Source: Bacteroidia bacterium
GTDB lineage: Bacteria > Bacteroidota > Bacteroidia > Bacteroidales > GWA2-32-17
NCBI GenBank assembly: GCA_016218155.1
Contig: JACREQ010000046.1
Location: 159,012-223,011 of the forward strand
Length of the DNA stretch: 64,000 bases
Direction: 5' to 3'
The translations under genes and the position numbers were made by a program. The first letter of the stretch is position 1. Each line of letters starts with the position of its first letter. Of the stretch, positions 54,876 through 63,933 are shown piece after piece. The notes beneath the pieces were generated by a model. It was not told the DNA's origin. It was given only the letters and a program-made list of their open reading frames with translations, and ran no database searches.

Positions 54876-56039
54876 ATGGAAAAACTTATTTATCTTGACA
54901 ATTCTGCAACTTCATTTCCGAAGCCTGATTTTGTGTATGATTTTATGAATGAATTTTACAGAACCAAAGGTGTAAGCCCTGGCAGAACCGGATTTGATGC
55001 AGCAATTGAAACTGAAGAGATGGTTACTGAAACAAGAAAAATGTTAACAGAATTGTTTAACGGTGATGGCGATTTTAACAGGTTAACATTTAGTTATAAT
55101 GCCAGCGATTCATTAAATATGATAATGCAGGGTTTGGCAGAAAAAGGCGATCATGTTGTAACAACTATGCTAGAGCATAATTCTGTTTTGCGCCCGTTAT
55201 ATCATATGACTCAATCAGGTTTAATTGAAACAACATATGTTCCTTTTAATAAATTAACAGGTTATGTTGATCCACTGGATATAAAAGCTGCAATAAAACC
55301 CAATACTAAATTTGTTATTGTTAATCATTGTTCAAATGTATTAGGTACTGTGCAACCTGTTACAGAAATAGGAAAAATATGCAAGGAAGCAGGTGTATAT
55401 TTTGTTGTTGACGGAAGTCAGAGTGCAGGTGCTGTAAATGTTGACATGCAGAAAATGAATATTGATGCTTATATTTTTACCGGACATAAATGTTTAATGG
55501 GACCAACAGGAATTGGTGGATCTTATGTTATGAAAGATGTTCCGGTAAGATATACACGTTTTGGTGGCACGGGAGTTCGTTCTGCACAGTTAACTCACCT
55601 TGATGAGTTTCCTTACAGACTTGAATGTGGTACTCTGAATTTACTAGGTGTTGCAGGATTAAATGCAGGTGTAAGGTGGATAAAGGAACAGGGAATTGAG
55701 AAAATTCATTCCGAAGAAATGCGACTATGGGATAAGCTCAGAAGAGGTGTTCATGAAATTGACAAGGTAACAACATATTGTGCATTGGATAAAGAAAATA
55801 AAAATCCTGTTTTAAGCCTGAATGTAAAGGGCTTTGAATCGGGTGATGTAGGCACAATGTTAGATGTTGATTATAATATTGCATGCAGAACAGGATTGCA
55901 ATGCGCACCAAAAGTTCACGAAACAATAGGTACTGATAAAATGCACGGAACAGTAAGATTGAGTATAGGACCTTTTAATACCGAAGATCATATTGATAAA
56001 GCTATTGAAGCAATAAAAGAAATTGCAGGATTAAGATAG
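54876..56039 (+). CDS. Cysteine desulfurase-like PLP enzyme
   Basis: A 387-residue aminotransferase class V enzyme. Motifs: YLDNSATSFPKP, LTFSYNASDSLNMI, VTTMLEHNSVLRP, VDGSQSAGA, FTGHK (PLP lysine Lys205), LECGTLNLLGVAGL and CRTGLQCAPKVHE (Cys343 is the likely active-site cysteine, in the position seen in SufS-type enzymes). It would take sulfur from cysteine as an enzyme-bound persulfide and hand it on. It is the last gene of the dsr operon, 11 bases after dsrK; DsrC is a plausible sulfur acceptor. Without an experiment a selenocysteine lyase role cannot be ruled out. Confidence 0.88.
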   Translation: MEKLIYLDNSATSFPKPDFVYDFMNEFYRTKGVSPGRTGFDAAIETEEMVTETRKMLTELFNGDGDFNRLTFSYNASDSLNMIMQGLAEKGDHVVTTMLEHNSVLRPLYHMTQSGLIETTYVPFNKLTGYVDPLDIKAAIKPNTKFVIVNHCSNVLGTVQPVTEIGKICKEAGVYFVVDGSQSAGAVNVDMQKMNIDAYIFTGHKCLMGPTGIGGSYVMKDVPVRYTRFGGTGVRSAQLTHLDEFPYRLECGTLNLLGVAGLNAGVRWIKEQGIEKIHSEEMRLWDKLRRGVHEIDKVTTYCALDKENKNPVLSLNVKGFESGDVGTMLDVDYNIACRTGLQCAPKVHETIGTDKMHGTVRLSIGPFNTEDHIDKAIEAIKEIAGLR

Positions 56040-56093
56040 TATTGCTGCTTTTCGTTGTTACTTGTTAAGTTTATTGAGAGTTATACTAGTCAA

Positions 56094-56490
56094 AATGCTA
56101 GTCCTCCGCCGCGGCGGAGCGGCGGAGAGTTTATCGAGAACTACATAACCATTACTTCTCGATACGCTACGCACTCGAAGAAGCAAAAGGTTTAACTTTC
56201 CAACTCCGCAATGCTAGTCTTCCGCAGCAGCGGACGAAGTAGCAAACGATTTTACTTAATACTACTCTAGGATGCTTGTCCTCCGCCGCGGCGGAGAGTT
56301 TATCGAGAACAACAGAAACTACATAACTATTACTTCTCGATACGCTACGCACTCGAAGTAGCAACAAGGTTTAACTTTACTGCTTAGCAATTCTAGTCCT
56401 CTGTCGCAGCGGACGAAGTAGCAAACGATTTTACTTAATACTACTCTAAGATGCTAGTCCGCCGCGGCGGAGAGTTTATCGAGAACTACA
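56094..56490. repeat. About 178-bp tandem repeat, two and a bit copies
   Basis: Units start near 56094, 56271 and 56450, with a period of 177-179 bp; the third is partial. Each begins with a perfect 14-bp palindrome TCCGCCGCGGCGGA (56105-56118, 56282-56295, 56458-56471) and contains CTTCTCGATACGCTACGCACTCGAAG and GCAGCGGACGAAGTAGCAAACG in part. A further piece lies at 63586-63650. The stretch 56040-56704 has no gene. Confidence 0.85.
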
Positions 56491-56704
56491 TGAACCACTA
56501 ATCTATAATACTTGCTTGCAAAATATGTTGAGTATGCTGTTATGGTAACACACTAGCCGCAAACAAGCGTGAGCATGTTTAAATTATTTTTTTGTGATAA
56601 TTATTAATTTTATTACTTTTATAGGATATTAAAATAATTATAATAAATATACTGCTAACTAGTTGGTGGTATATTAGTGTTAGCACACATTTATAAAATA
56701 AAAC

Positions 56705-57718
56705 ATGACTGAGGCTTTAGCTGAAAAAGGAATAAAATTATATTCTAATAGAGCTATTGGCATCGCAACATATTTTGGCGGACCAATTGCTGCTGGAATT
56801 CTTGTAAGAAGAAATTTTATTAATTTGGGCAATGCAAAATATGGCAAATATTCATTGTATATTGGAATACTTTCGACAATACTTCTATTTATAGGATTAT
56901 TTTCAATCCCTGAAGATATTATTAATCAAATTCCAAACGTGGTTATTCCAGTTATTTATACAGCAATTATTTTTGCAATAGTAAATAGACTGCAAGGAAA
57001 AGATCTAAAAAAGCATAAAGAAAATAAAGGCGAATTTTATTCTGCATGGAAAGCATTTGGTATTGGAGCAATAAATATGGGAATTATAATGGTTTCATTT
57101 ATAATTTACATTATTATAATTACTTTGTTTTCAGTTAATACTGTTGATCCAAACATTAATAAAGTTCCAACAAATGTAGAATATAAAGCAAAATATGTTA
57201 TGCCCAAACAATTGAAGGTAAACGATAAAATAATAATTATAGAAAATGCGAATTACTCATTGATTCGGCAAGTAGTAATTGATTTTACAAAAACCTATGA
57301 CAATTTACAACAATATAAAATAAAACCAATTTCCAAAATTTGGAAAATAAATAACACCAAAACCATAATTACATTTCCATGTGATATCGATTTTGAACTA
57401 TTTTGTTATTATATAAATTATTTAAAATATCCAATTAACATTAAATACTCACCAAAAATTACAGCTTGGACAACTGCTAAAAGTTCAGACAATTGGCTCA
57501 CTTCAGATTTTGAAGATAAAAAAGTAATGATGTTTCTTGACCCTTATGATATGGAATATGATAATGTTATGATTACAACAGAAGACAATTATCCTTATAA
57601 AATAAGCTTTGCTGTAGGTAAAGGCTTGAGTAAAGTTAAAAATATTATCTACGAATATCAAAAGTGCGAATATAATAATGATAGTATAAAAAGTGTGAGT
57701 AATGAGACAATTAAATAA
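56705..57718 (+). CDS. Hypothetical membrane protein
   Basis: A 337-residue protein with about four hydrophobic segments in the first half (GIATYFGGPIAAGILV, YSLYIGILSTILLFIGLFS, VVIPVIYTAIIFAIVN, INMGIIMVSFIIYIIIITLF) and a hydrophilic, strand-rich C-terminal domain (about 155-337) that would lie outside the membrane. No family is recognised. The gene is bracketed by an exact 12-bp inverted repeat (56677-56688 and 57721-57732), and a foldable element follows. Its setting beside repeats and away from operons suggests accessory DNA. Confidence 0.6.
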   Translation: MTEALAEKGIKLYSNRAIGIATYFGGPIAAGILVRRNFINLGNAKYGKYSLYIGILSTILLFIGLFSIPEDIINQIPNVVIPVIYTAIIFAIVNRLQGKDLKKHKENKGEFYSAWKAFGIGAINMGIIMVSFIIYIIIITLFSVNTVDPNINKVPTNVEYKAKYVMPKQLKVNDKIIIIENANYSLIRQVVIDFTKTYDNLQQYKIKPISKIWKINNTKTIITFPCDIDFELFCYYINYLKYPINIKYSPKITAWTTAKSSDNWLTSDFEDKKVMMFLDPYDMEYDNVMITTEDNYPYKISFAVGKGLSKVKNIIYEYQKCEYNNDSIKSVSNETIK

Positions 57719-57720
57719 AC

Positions 57721-57851
57721 GTGTGCTAACACCACCTACGATAACAACGAGCAGACATGGGCAACTTGACAATATTAACAAATAATAAAATATTTAACGG
57801 TTTGACACTGACTGCAAGTAAATGCACGTCGTTCCGTAGCTTAAACCGTTA
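57721..57851. repeat. Cassette-like foldable element 1
   Basis: Begins GTGTGCTAACACCACC right after the stop of the hypothetical gene. It holds GGTTTGACA (57799-57807) and GCAAGTAAATGC (57814-57825). TAACGGTTT (57795-57803) and AAACCGTTA (57843-57851) pair exactly, and CTACG/CGTAG and AACAACG/CGTCGTT can pair outside or beside them. Confidence 0.55.
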
Positions 57852-57875
57852 TCAAGCCTTTAATAAATTAAACGA

Positions 57876-58646
57876 ATGAGAAAAAATTTAACAATATTTT
57901 TTGTATTTATCTTTGCTCTATCTTCTTTTGGACAACAGGACTCAGTCCTATATAAGAATAGAGATAAGCTATGTGTTGGACTAAATATAGGAGGACTTTA
58001 TCCTTTTTATAAAAAATCTATTTTCAATATATCAAATCAATATTATGATCTGACTAATTATACAATAAGCAAGAACAAAGGTTTTTTTATAGGTTTAAAT
58101 TTAAATTTACAATCAAATCGAAGAAAGCATTTTATTGCTCAACTTGATATTAATTATTTTTATATTACTCAAAACTTAAAATTTTATAGTGTTTTAGATA
58201 CTAAGATTAATAGAGATATTAAAAACGGGAATTTTAACTTTTCAAACTTAGGTGCAAATATTTCTTTAATTCCAGAATTTATTGTTGGCAATAAAATTAA
58301 AACATTTATAGGTTTAGGAATATATTATAGCAATTCGTTTAATTTTAATTATAAAGGTCAATTAGAAACAATTAAATTAAAACAAGTAAATGATAGCTTA
58401 TCACCTATAGGTTATTATTTTAAAAATGACACAACATTTTACATCAATAATGAAATTAGTAAAGTATTAAAGACAAGTCATAATATTGGTTTAGTTTTTA
58501 ATCTTGGGTTTGAGATTCCTTTTAGAATGAATAAATTATTAATTATGGCAAGAATCTATCAAAGCAAAAATAATTATATAGAAATAACTGACTTAAGACA
58601 ATACCTAGTTTCAATAAGTCTGACTATACCATTAAACTATAAATAA
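57876..58646 (+). CDS. Exported beta-barrel-like hypothetical protein
   Basis: A 256-residue protein with signal peptide (residues 1-19, ending SSFGQ). The remainder alternates strands (VGLNIGGLYPFYKK, FFIGLNLNLQSNRRKHFIAQLDINYFYI, TFIGLGIYYSNSFNFNY), ending QYLVSISLTIPLNYK. This fits an outer-membrane beta-barrel. No family is recognised. It follows cassette-like element 1 and is itself followed by a related element. Confidence 0.6.
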   Translation: MRKNLTIFFVFIFALSSFGQQDSVLYKNRDKLCVGLNIGGLYPFYKKSIFNISNQYYDLTNYTISKNKGFFIGLNLNLQSNRRKHFIAQLDINYFYITQNLKFYSVLDTKINRDIKNGNFNFSNLGANISLIPEFIVGNKIKTFIGLGIYYSNSFNFNYKGQLETIKLKQVNDSLSPIGYYFKNDTTFYINNEISKVLKTSHNIGLVFNLGFEIPFRMNKLLIMARIYQSKNNYIEITDLRQYLVSISLTIPLNYK

Positions 58647-58654
58647 AATTGGTC

Positions 58655-58795
58655 GCTAACACCAGCTAAACCCAAACAGACAGTAGTAACAATATGACAA
58701 TGATGTGCAATTTAAAGTATTTATTGGTTTGACAATTTGCTTTGGTGGATTGCAAGAAAATGCTTGCCAAACTCAACTGTTACTGTTCAAGTAAT
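58655..58795. repeat. Cassette-like foldable element 2
   Basis: Starts GCTAACACCA (58655), has GGTTTGACA at 58726-58734 and GCAAGAAAATGC at 58752-58763. The order and spacing nearly match element 1 (74 and 71 bases between the first two blocks). GCAAG and CTTGC (58763-58767) form a hairpin. Confidence 0.55.
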
Positions 58796-58856
58796 AAAAA
58801 TGATTCTAAAAAAACATTGTTTTATTGTCCGTTCTAGCTACGTTTAATTATCTTTG

Positions 58857-61800
58857 TTACTTTAAAAACTTAACTCTTTCGCCCCAGCGGCTATCTGTGC
58901 CAAAGCCAAGTTTTTCGAAAAATCTTTTCTGATACAAATGAGTTTTTATAGTTTTGTAGTTAAGACTTTGCATTCTGCAAAAGAAATCTTCAACCATTGC
59001 AGTTCCTATTCCACGGTTTTTAAGGAGTGATGTTATAAGAACGGCATCAAGTAAAACTACATTTTTGTCCACTATCTTATAACAGATACCTCCAACAATT
59101 TTATTGTTACTGTCAATTAAAATATAATGTCTGTCAAGTGTTGAGGCTATTTTAGGATAATTTTCGAGATAAAATAATCTGTAAAGATTTCCAATTTCTA
59201 GAGGTTGGTCGGGATGGCGGAATGTGTAATTTAATCCGAATTTATCTGATATAACAGAGTGTACGGCAGTTTGTTCTTTGTCTTTTAATCCGATTTTCCG
59301 GATTTCCATTTTCTTTGTAACATTATATGCAGGAAAAACAAGGCGACTGAATATTAATTTGTCATGTTCTTCTACTAATACTTCCTGTAAATCTGATAGC
59401 TCTATACACTGCAAAGCAGGTTTATTGTTATCTGAAAACAAAGCATCCAATAATTTGTCAAATGCTAAACGGATAGGTTCATCAGCTCTTTTAAAATAAG
59501 TTTGCCTATATAAATAATACCTTGAAATTTCTGGTTGTAAATATAATCTGTATAGTCGTTGAAGTTCAATTATTGTTTGTTCACATGCAATTGCTGTTGC
59601 TTTTTTATTCAGTTTCTGCCAATCCCAGTATTCATCAATAGCAGTCATTAAAGTCAATGATGGGTTGAATTTCTCTTTCCTCATTCTTGTGTATTCCAAA
59701 AGTATTTCATGCATATTTTCACCATTAGGGCATAAAATATTTTCAGTTTTGAATGAATTTAACAAATCATTTAAAAAATTATCAGCATTAGTTTTTTCAA
59801 GAGCTTCGTAACATGAATGAAATATCCAGCGGATGTCGAGCTGTTTTTTTGTTTCGGGATAACAATTTACAGTTTTAATGTAAAAATTATGAACCATTGG
59901 TTTTACAAGAGAGAGAGGATTCTGATATTCTTTTATCTCAGACATAGTCTGCAAAATTGCACCTTCATGGTAATCAAGCTCGGATACCACAACATTTGAG
60001 GGGCTGATTAATGCAGGAACTATTTTATTTCCACTATTACTCCAGCTTCTATAGAATAAGGTAAACGATTCAACAAAAAGTCTTCTCCATCTGTTTCTTG
60101 TTTTTATTGCTTCCTCTTCCGGAGGCATTAAGGCAAGCTGGCATATTCTTTTCCATACATTTAATTCGCCTTTATATGCAACTGTTAATGCTTTTAATTC
60201 AGGACGGCAGCAACCTATTCTTGGCAGTATTCTAGGATAGAAAGGATACCCGGCCATTGATAATAGCCAGTAAATAGATTGTTGATAATCGTCAGAATTA
60301 ATATCTTCGCTAAGAATTAACAATAAGTCAAAATGCTTGTTGGTTGTTGTGTTAATACTTAATCGGTAATTCTTAAATTTGTTTGACGATTGAATTGCAT
60401 AAATCCATATGCCATTATCCGGTACATCTTCGAGCGAAAATGTTGCCTGGTCAAATGCAAGTAAAATAGATTGTTTTAAGAAAGTTTTATCTGATAGTAC
60501 ACTGAATATTTTCTCTGTTTCAATTTTGTCAAGAGCTTCATCGAAAATTATTTTTGACCTGGTTTCTGAATCAGAATATCTCAGAGTTTGGTTTTCAAGT
60601 TTCCCTTCGTATTCTTTATAAAGTTCTTCTATGTATTTTGTTGCAATTTCTTTAAGATAGTTGTCATGCTTTAATAATATCCATGCAGAAAGTTCTGCAC
60701 GAACAGAATTATAGTATTCTGGATGAACCGAGACAAAGTTTACGAGTAGTTCGAAAACATTATTTAATTGTTGATGTATAATGTTACTAGTAGGAAATTC
60801 AAGATTGTTCCGATAAGTATGCATTCTTTTACGTAAAGCCTCAAGTCTACGTTTTTCAAGCTGTGAGAATGCAAGGATTTCAATTGATTCATGATTTAAG
60901 AAATTCTTTCCCGAGTTCATAAACCATCCGAATAAATTATTGTAACTTTCTTCAGGTTCATCTAATAACAGGGTACGATAAGCTAAGCAACGGATATCTT
61001 CATTATCATGTTCTGAAAGAGCAAAAAGCTTTCTACGTATTAAATCTTCAATTCGTTTAGTGTTATCGCCTAACATTGTGCCTAATTCTTTAATTGAATT
61101 AATGGCTTTATCCGTTTCGTCGTTGTAAGCACTAATTGTTAAATAATGAGTTTTTGCAAGACTGCTATCTTTTACTTGTGAAATGTTTTTTATGTTATAA
61201 TTAGCAGATATTTGGTTGCTTATATGAACGTCAATAGAAATATTTCCGAAAGAAATATCCCAACCTTCTTTGCATGGGTAAAATGAAGATAATTCATAAT
61301 TGCCGCACCATAAAAGTGGTTGTCTGACAATAATTCCAAGATCAAGATAATTATTAGTTAAACTGTAGTTTAAGTTTCCAATCTGTAAATAACTTTCATG
61401 TTTTTTAATTGACAATATTTTAGAGTTAGCTCTGTTTTTTAAACCATTATCAACAACAAAAATATCATCATCAAGAATACGTAAATCGCGATAAAACCAG
61501 TGTGGTATTTTAATAGTAAGAGATTCGAAATAAAGTTCTACGAAATTATTTTTATATAAACCGTCAATTATTTCTGAAAAGTTTTTTAAAATATTTTTTC
61601 TGTTAAAAGTGTCTTTTGCGGTTAATTCATTTAGTTCATGAGAGAAATCTCTGTCTAAAATTTCAAAATTAATTATACGATCATATGGAGCAAGATTTTG
61701 ATTACAAAGTTCAACAATTTGCCTGAAGTAATCTCTTAGCATTTCTTTTGTTGTACACACTTGAAGTAGTGGTTCTTTTAAATTCGGAACAATAAACAGA

Positions 61801-63443
61801 ACATTATATGGTTTGCCATCACCAACTAAAAATGTTCTATTAATTCCTGCAACTCCTTCGAATTTTTGTTCAACTACTCTTGGAGCAACTGTTTGCCCTT
61901 TGTTATTTTTATAAATATCTTTTATTCTATCAACAATCTGATATTGCTCGTCGGGTAATAATTTAAAGATATCGCCTGTGCCTAATCTGTATTCATATTC
62001 ATGAGGATATTCTATTTCATTATCAAAATTAGCCTCTTCAAGATAATGAGCAATATAATGTCCAGATAATAATAGTTCGCTATTTTCACTTAACATTAAA
62101 TAAACACCGGGTAATGCCTTTCCAACAGAGTTTTCGGTATAATGTCCAGGCTTTGTCATTGTAATACCTCCTGTAGCTTCTGTCATCCCAAAACCACTAC
62201 ATAACATTATATTATGTTTTTCAAAGAACTTAAAAGAATCAGGACTTAAATAACCTGCAGCTGAAAGTCCCCATCTTAATCTTGCACCAACAACCTCTTT
62301 TATATCTGAACTTTCAATTATGCTTTTCTTATTTCTTTCAGAGTTTTCAATAATTCGTTCATGAATCTGTGACCATCTTAACGGAATACTAATAAACCCT
62401 GTTGGGTTAACAATAGGAAAATATTTTATTAATGTTTCGGTAGATGGATTTCCGCAGAACGTATATGTGCCTTTCCAATAAAGCATTCCAAGCATTTCAA
62501 GAAATCTTCCGAATGTATGATAAAGCGGTAAAAAGCAAAGTAATACTTCGTTGTTACCAACATCGGGCAATGCAGCAGCTCTTGCAAAACGTTTTGTTAC
62601 CAGATTGTACATAGAAAAAGATACTCCTTTTGGTAATCCTGTACTTCCTGAGGTAAACATTACTGTAGCAACTTGTTTAATGTCACGTTTAACACGATCT
62701 ACAAGTATCTCGGAAATTTCTAAACCATTTAATCTTTTATAAAATTCGCCAAAATGTGAAATATTGTTATCTTCAGAACCCGATTCACTGTTTATGAAAT
62801 ATAGTGTGATGTCAATTTGTGCATTGTTTTTTAATTGAATTAAACGTTCGTAAATGTTTTCAGAATCGGTTAAAACAATATTTATTTCTAATGTTTTAAA
62901 AATATGATCTAATATTTCGTTGTCAAAATGAGGATTTAATGGTGTTACAGGAATGTCGTATAATAAACATGCCAGATCACAACATGCGGATTCGTAACTA
63001 TTGTCGGAAATTATTGCAACTCTTGGTATATTGTTTTCTGCTGTTTTCCATAGTGCGGCAGCAATTTCACGTGTATGTAAAAAAACTTGTTTATAAGTCC
63101 ATGTCTGAGGTTTATCAGAAGAGTAATCCTGAAAATAAATATGATCAGGTGCGGTTTCTATACGATATTCAAGCATGTCGAGCAGATTGTAACCAGATGC
63201 CTGAATTACTTTAAAAACAGTTTCAGCCCATAAATTTCTATTTTCATCAGTTTCCAGCGATTTTAAATAAATGCTGGTTGAAGTATAATTCAAAAACTTT
63301 TTTAATACAACAATTTCAGTTTGTTCTAAAAGATATTGTTCCGTTTCTGTAAGAATTTCAAGGGCTAATTCAGGATTAAAAGTTTCTTTATTTTCTCTCC
63401 ATGTTGAAATAAGATTGTATAATAATTTTGAATTAGTTTCCAT
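58857..63443 (-). CDS. Large acyl-adenylate synthetase - GNAT fusion
   Basis: A 1528-residue protein. Residues about 95-560 are an AMP-binding (long-chain acyl-CoA-synthetase-like) domain: MFTSGSTGLPKGVSFS at about 262, FLPLYHTFGRFLEML, LCSGFGMTEATGG, YRLGTGDIF and VVEQKFEGVAGI. Residues about 600-1350 are helical or mixed and not recognised; a stretch near 780-860 looks like helical repeats. The last 150 residues are a GNAT acetyltransferase (LLKNRGIGTAMVEDFF, TIKTHLYQKRFFEKLGFGTD). It could activate a fatty acid or another carboxylate and pass it on, but the acceptor is unknown. No signal peptide. It is monocistronic between repeats. The length is unusual for either family. Confidence 0.82.
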   Translation of the reverse strand: METNSKLLYNLISTWRENKETFNPELALEILTETEQYLLEQTEIVVLKKFLNYTSTSIYLKSLETDENRNLWAETVFKVIQASGYNLLDMLEYRIETAPDHIYFQDYSSDKPQTWTYKQVFLHTREIAAALWKTAENNIPRVAIISDNSYESACCDLACLLYDIPVTPLNPHFDNEILDHIFKTLEINIVLTDSENIYERLIQLKNNAQIDITLYFINSESGSEDNNISHFGEFYKRLNGLEISEILVDRVKRDIKQVATVMFTSGSTGLPKGVSFSMYNLVTKRFARAAALPDVGNNEVLLCFLPLYHTFGRFLEMLGMLYWKGTYTFCGNPSTETLIKYFPIVNPTGFISIPLRWSQIHERIIENSERNKKSIIESSDIKEVVGARLRWGLSAAGYLSPDSFKFFEKHNIMLCSGFGMTEATGGITMTKPGHYTENSVGKALPGVYLMLSENSELLLSGHYIAHYLEEANFDNEIEYPHEYEYRLGTGDIFKLLPDEQYQIVDRIKDIYKNNKGQTVAPRVVEQKFEGVAGINRTFLVGDGKPYNVLFIVPNLKEPLLQVCTTKEMLRDYFRQIVELCNQNLAPYDRIINFEILDRDFSHELNELTAKDTFNRKNILKNFSEIIDGLYKNNFVELYFESLTIKIPHWFYRDLRILDDDIFVVDNGLKNRANSKILSIKKHESYLQIGNLNYSLTNNYLDLGIIVRQPLLWCGNYELSSFYPCKEGWDISFGNISIDVHISNQISANYNIKNISQVKDSSLAKTHYLTISAYNDETDKAINSIKELGTMLGDNTKRIEDLIRRKLFALSEHDNEDIRCLAYRTLLLDEPEESYNNLFGWFMNSGKNFLNHESIEILAFSQLEKRRLEALRKRMHTYRNNLEFPTSNIIHQQLNNVFELLVNFVSVHPEYYNSVRAELSAWILLKHDNYLKEIATKYIEELYKEYEGKLENQTLRYSDSETRSKIIFDEALDKIETEKIFSVLSDKTFLKQSILLAFDQATFSLEDVPDNGIWIYAIQSSNKFKNYRLSINTTTNKHFDLLLILSEDINSDDYQQSIYWLLSMAGYPFYPRILPRIGCCRPELKALTVAYKGELNVWKRICQLALMPPEEEAIKTRNRWRRLFVESFTLFYRSWSNSGNKIVPALISPSNVVVSELDYHEGAILQTMSEIKEYQNPLSLVKPMVHNFYIKTVNCYPETKKQLDIRWIFHSCYEALEKTNADNFLNDLLNSFKTENILCPNGENMHEILLEYTRMRKEKFNPSLTLMTAIDEYWDWQKLNKKATAIACEQTIIELQRLYRLYLQPEISRYYLYRQTYFKRADEPIRLAFDKLLDALFSDNNKPALQCIELSDLQEVLVEEHDKLIFSRLVFPAYNVTKKMEIRKIGLKDKEQTAVHSVISDKFGLNYTFRHPDQPLEIGNLYRLFYLENYPKIASTLDRHYILIDSNNKIVGGICYKIVDKNVVLLDAVLITSLLKNRGIGTAMVEDFFCRMQSLNYKTIKTHLYQKRFFEKLGFGTDSRWGERVKFLK

Positions 63444-63585
63444 AAATTCATTGAAAATTTAAACTATCACAAAATAAGAATTAAAAATATAAATATGTTT
63501 CTAATTTGATGAAAAAATATTTAAATATGTAAGTTTTTAAAATTGTTTAGTGTGGATATGAAACAAAGAAATGGATTAACATGCA

Positions 63586-63650
63586 ATTACTTCTCGATAT
63601 GCTTCGCCTCCTCCGCCGTGGCGGAGCGGCTGACGAAGTTGCATACTAAG
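63586..63650. repeat. Dispersed copy of the 56.1-kb repeat
   Basis: ATTACTTCTCGATATGCTTCGC, the one-mismatch palindrome TCCGCCGTGGCGGA (63612-63625), and GACGAAGTTGCA echo parts of the tandem repeat at 56094-56490. The remainder of 63444-63675 holds no recognisable gene. Confidence 0.7.
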
Positions 63651-63675
63651 TTATACTAATCAAATGGTAGAATGC

Positions 63676-63933
63676 TTAATGTTGAAAAACGTAGGAGATT
63701 AAATTAGCTCCCATTTTAAGTGCAAGAGTTCTTTTTTCTTCAGAGTCTTTATGAACATCTGCATCTTCCCAGCCATCACCCAGATCGCATTCGTAGCTAT
63801 AAAAGCAAACTAATCTGCCTTCATGAAAAATGCCAAAACCCTGCGCAGCTGCTCCATCATGTTCGTGAATTTTAGGTAATCCTTTAGGAAATTCAAATTT
63901 CTGATGATAGATATCCTGAGAAAAAGGGAGCTC
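63676..63933 (-). CDS. DUF4159 protein, C-terminal part only
   Basis: A reading frame of 85 codons plus stop on the minus strand, without a start. It reads ELPFSQDIYHQKFEFPKGLP, then KIHEHDGAAAQGFGIFHEGR and LVCFYSYECDLGDGWEDADV, then HKDSEEKRTLALKMGANLIS and the stop. This is the closing part of a DUF4159 domain, known from Bacteroidota and Planctomycetes proteins. Its upstream part is missing: an in-frame TGA (63934-63936) comes right at the point where base composition changes sharply. The gene is probably cut by a chimeric join rather than truly broken. Confidence 0.8.
   Translation of the reverse strand, partial: ELPFSQDIYHQKFEFPKGLPKIHEHDGAAAQGFGIFHEGRLVCFYSYECDLGDGWEDADVHKDSEEKRTLALKMGANLISYVFQH

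Noticed and set aside
56167..56367. A 66-codon minus-strand frame in the tandem repeat
   Set aside because: It is made from the repeat units and has no independent support.
56094..56490. CRISPR array
   Set aside because: The repeat period is about 178 bp, units are similar along most of their length, and no cas gene is near.
56677..57732. Classical integron attC sites
   Set aside because: The inverted repeats GTGTTAGCACAC do not fit the GTTRRRY / RYYYAAC core consensus, and no integrase is present. Kept only as a cassette-like observation.
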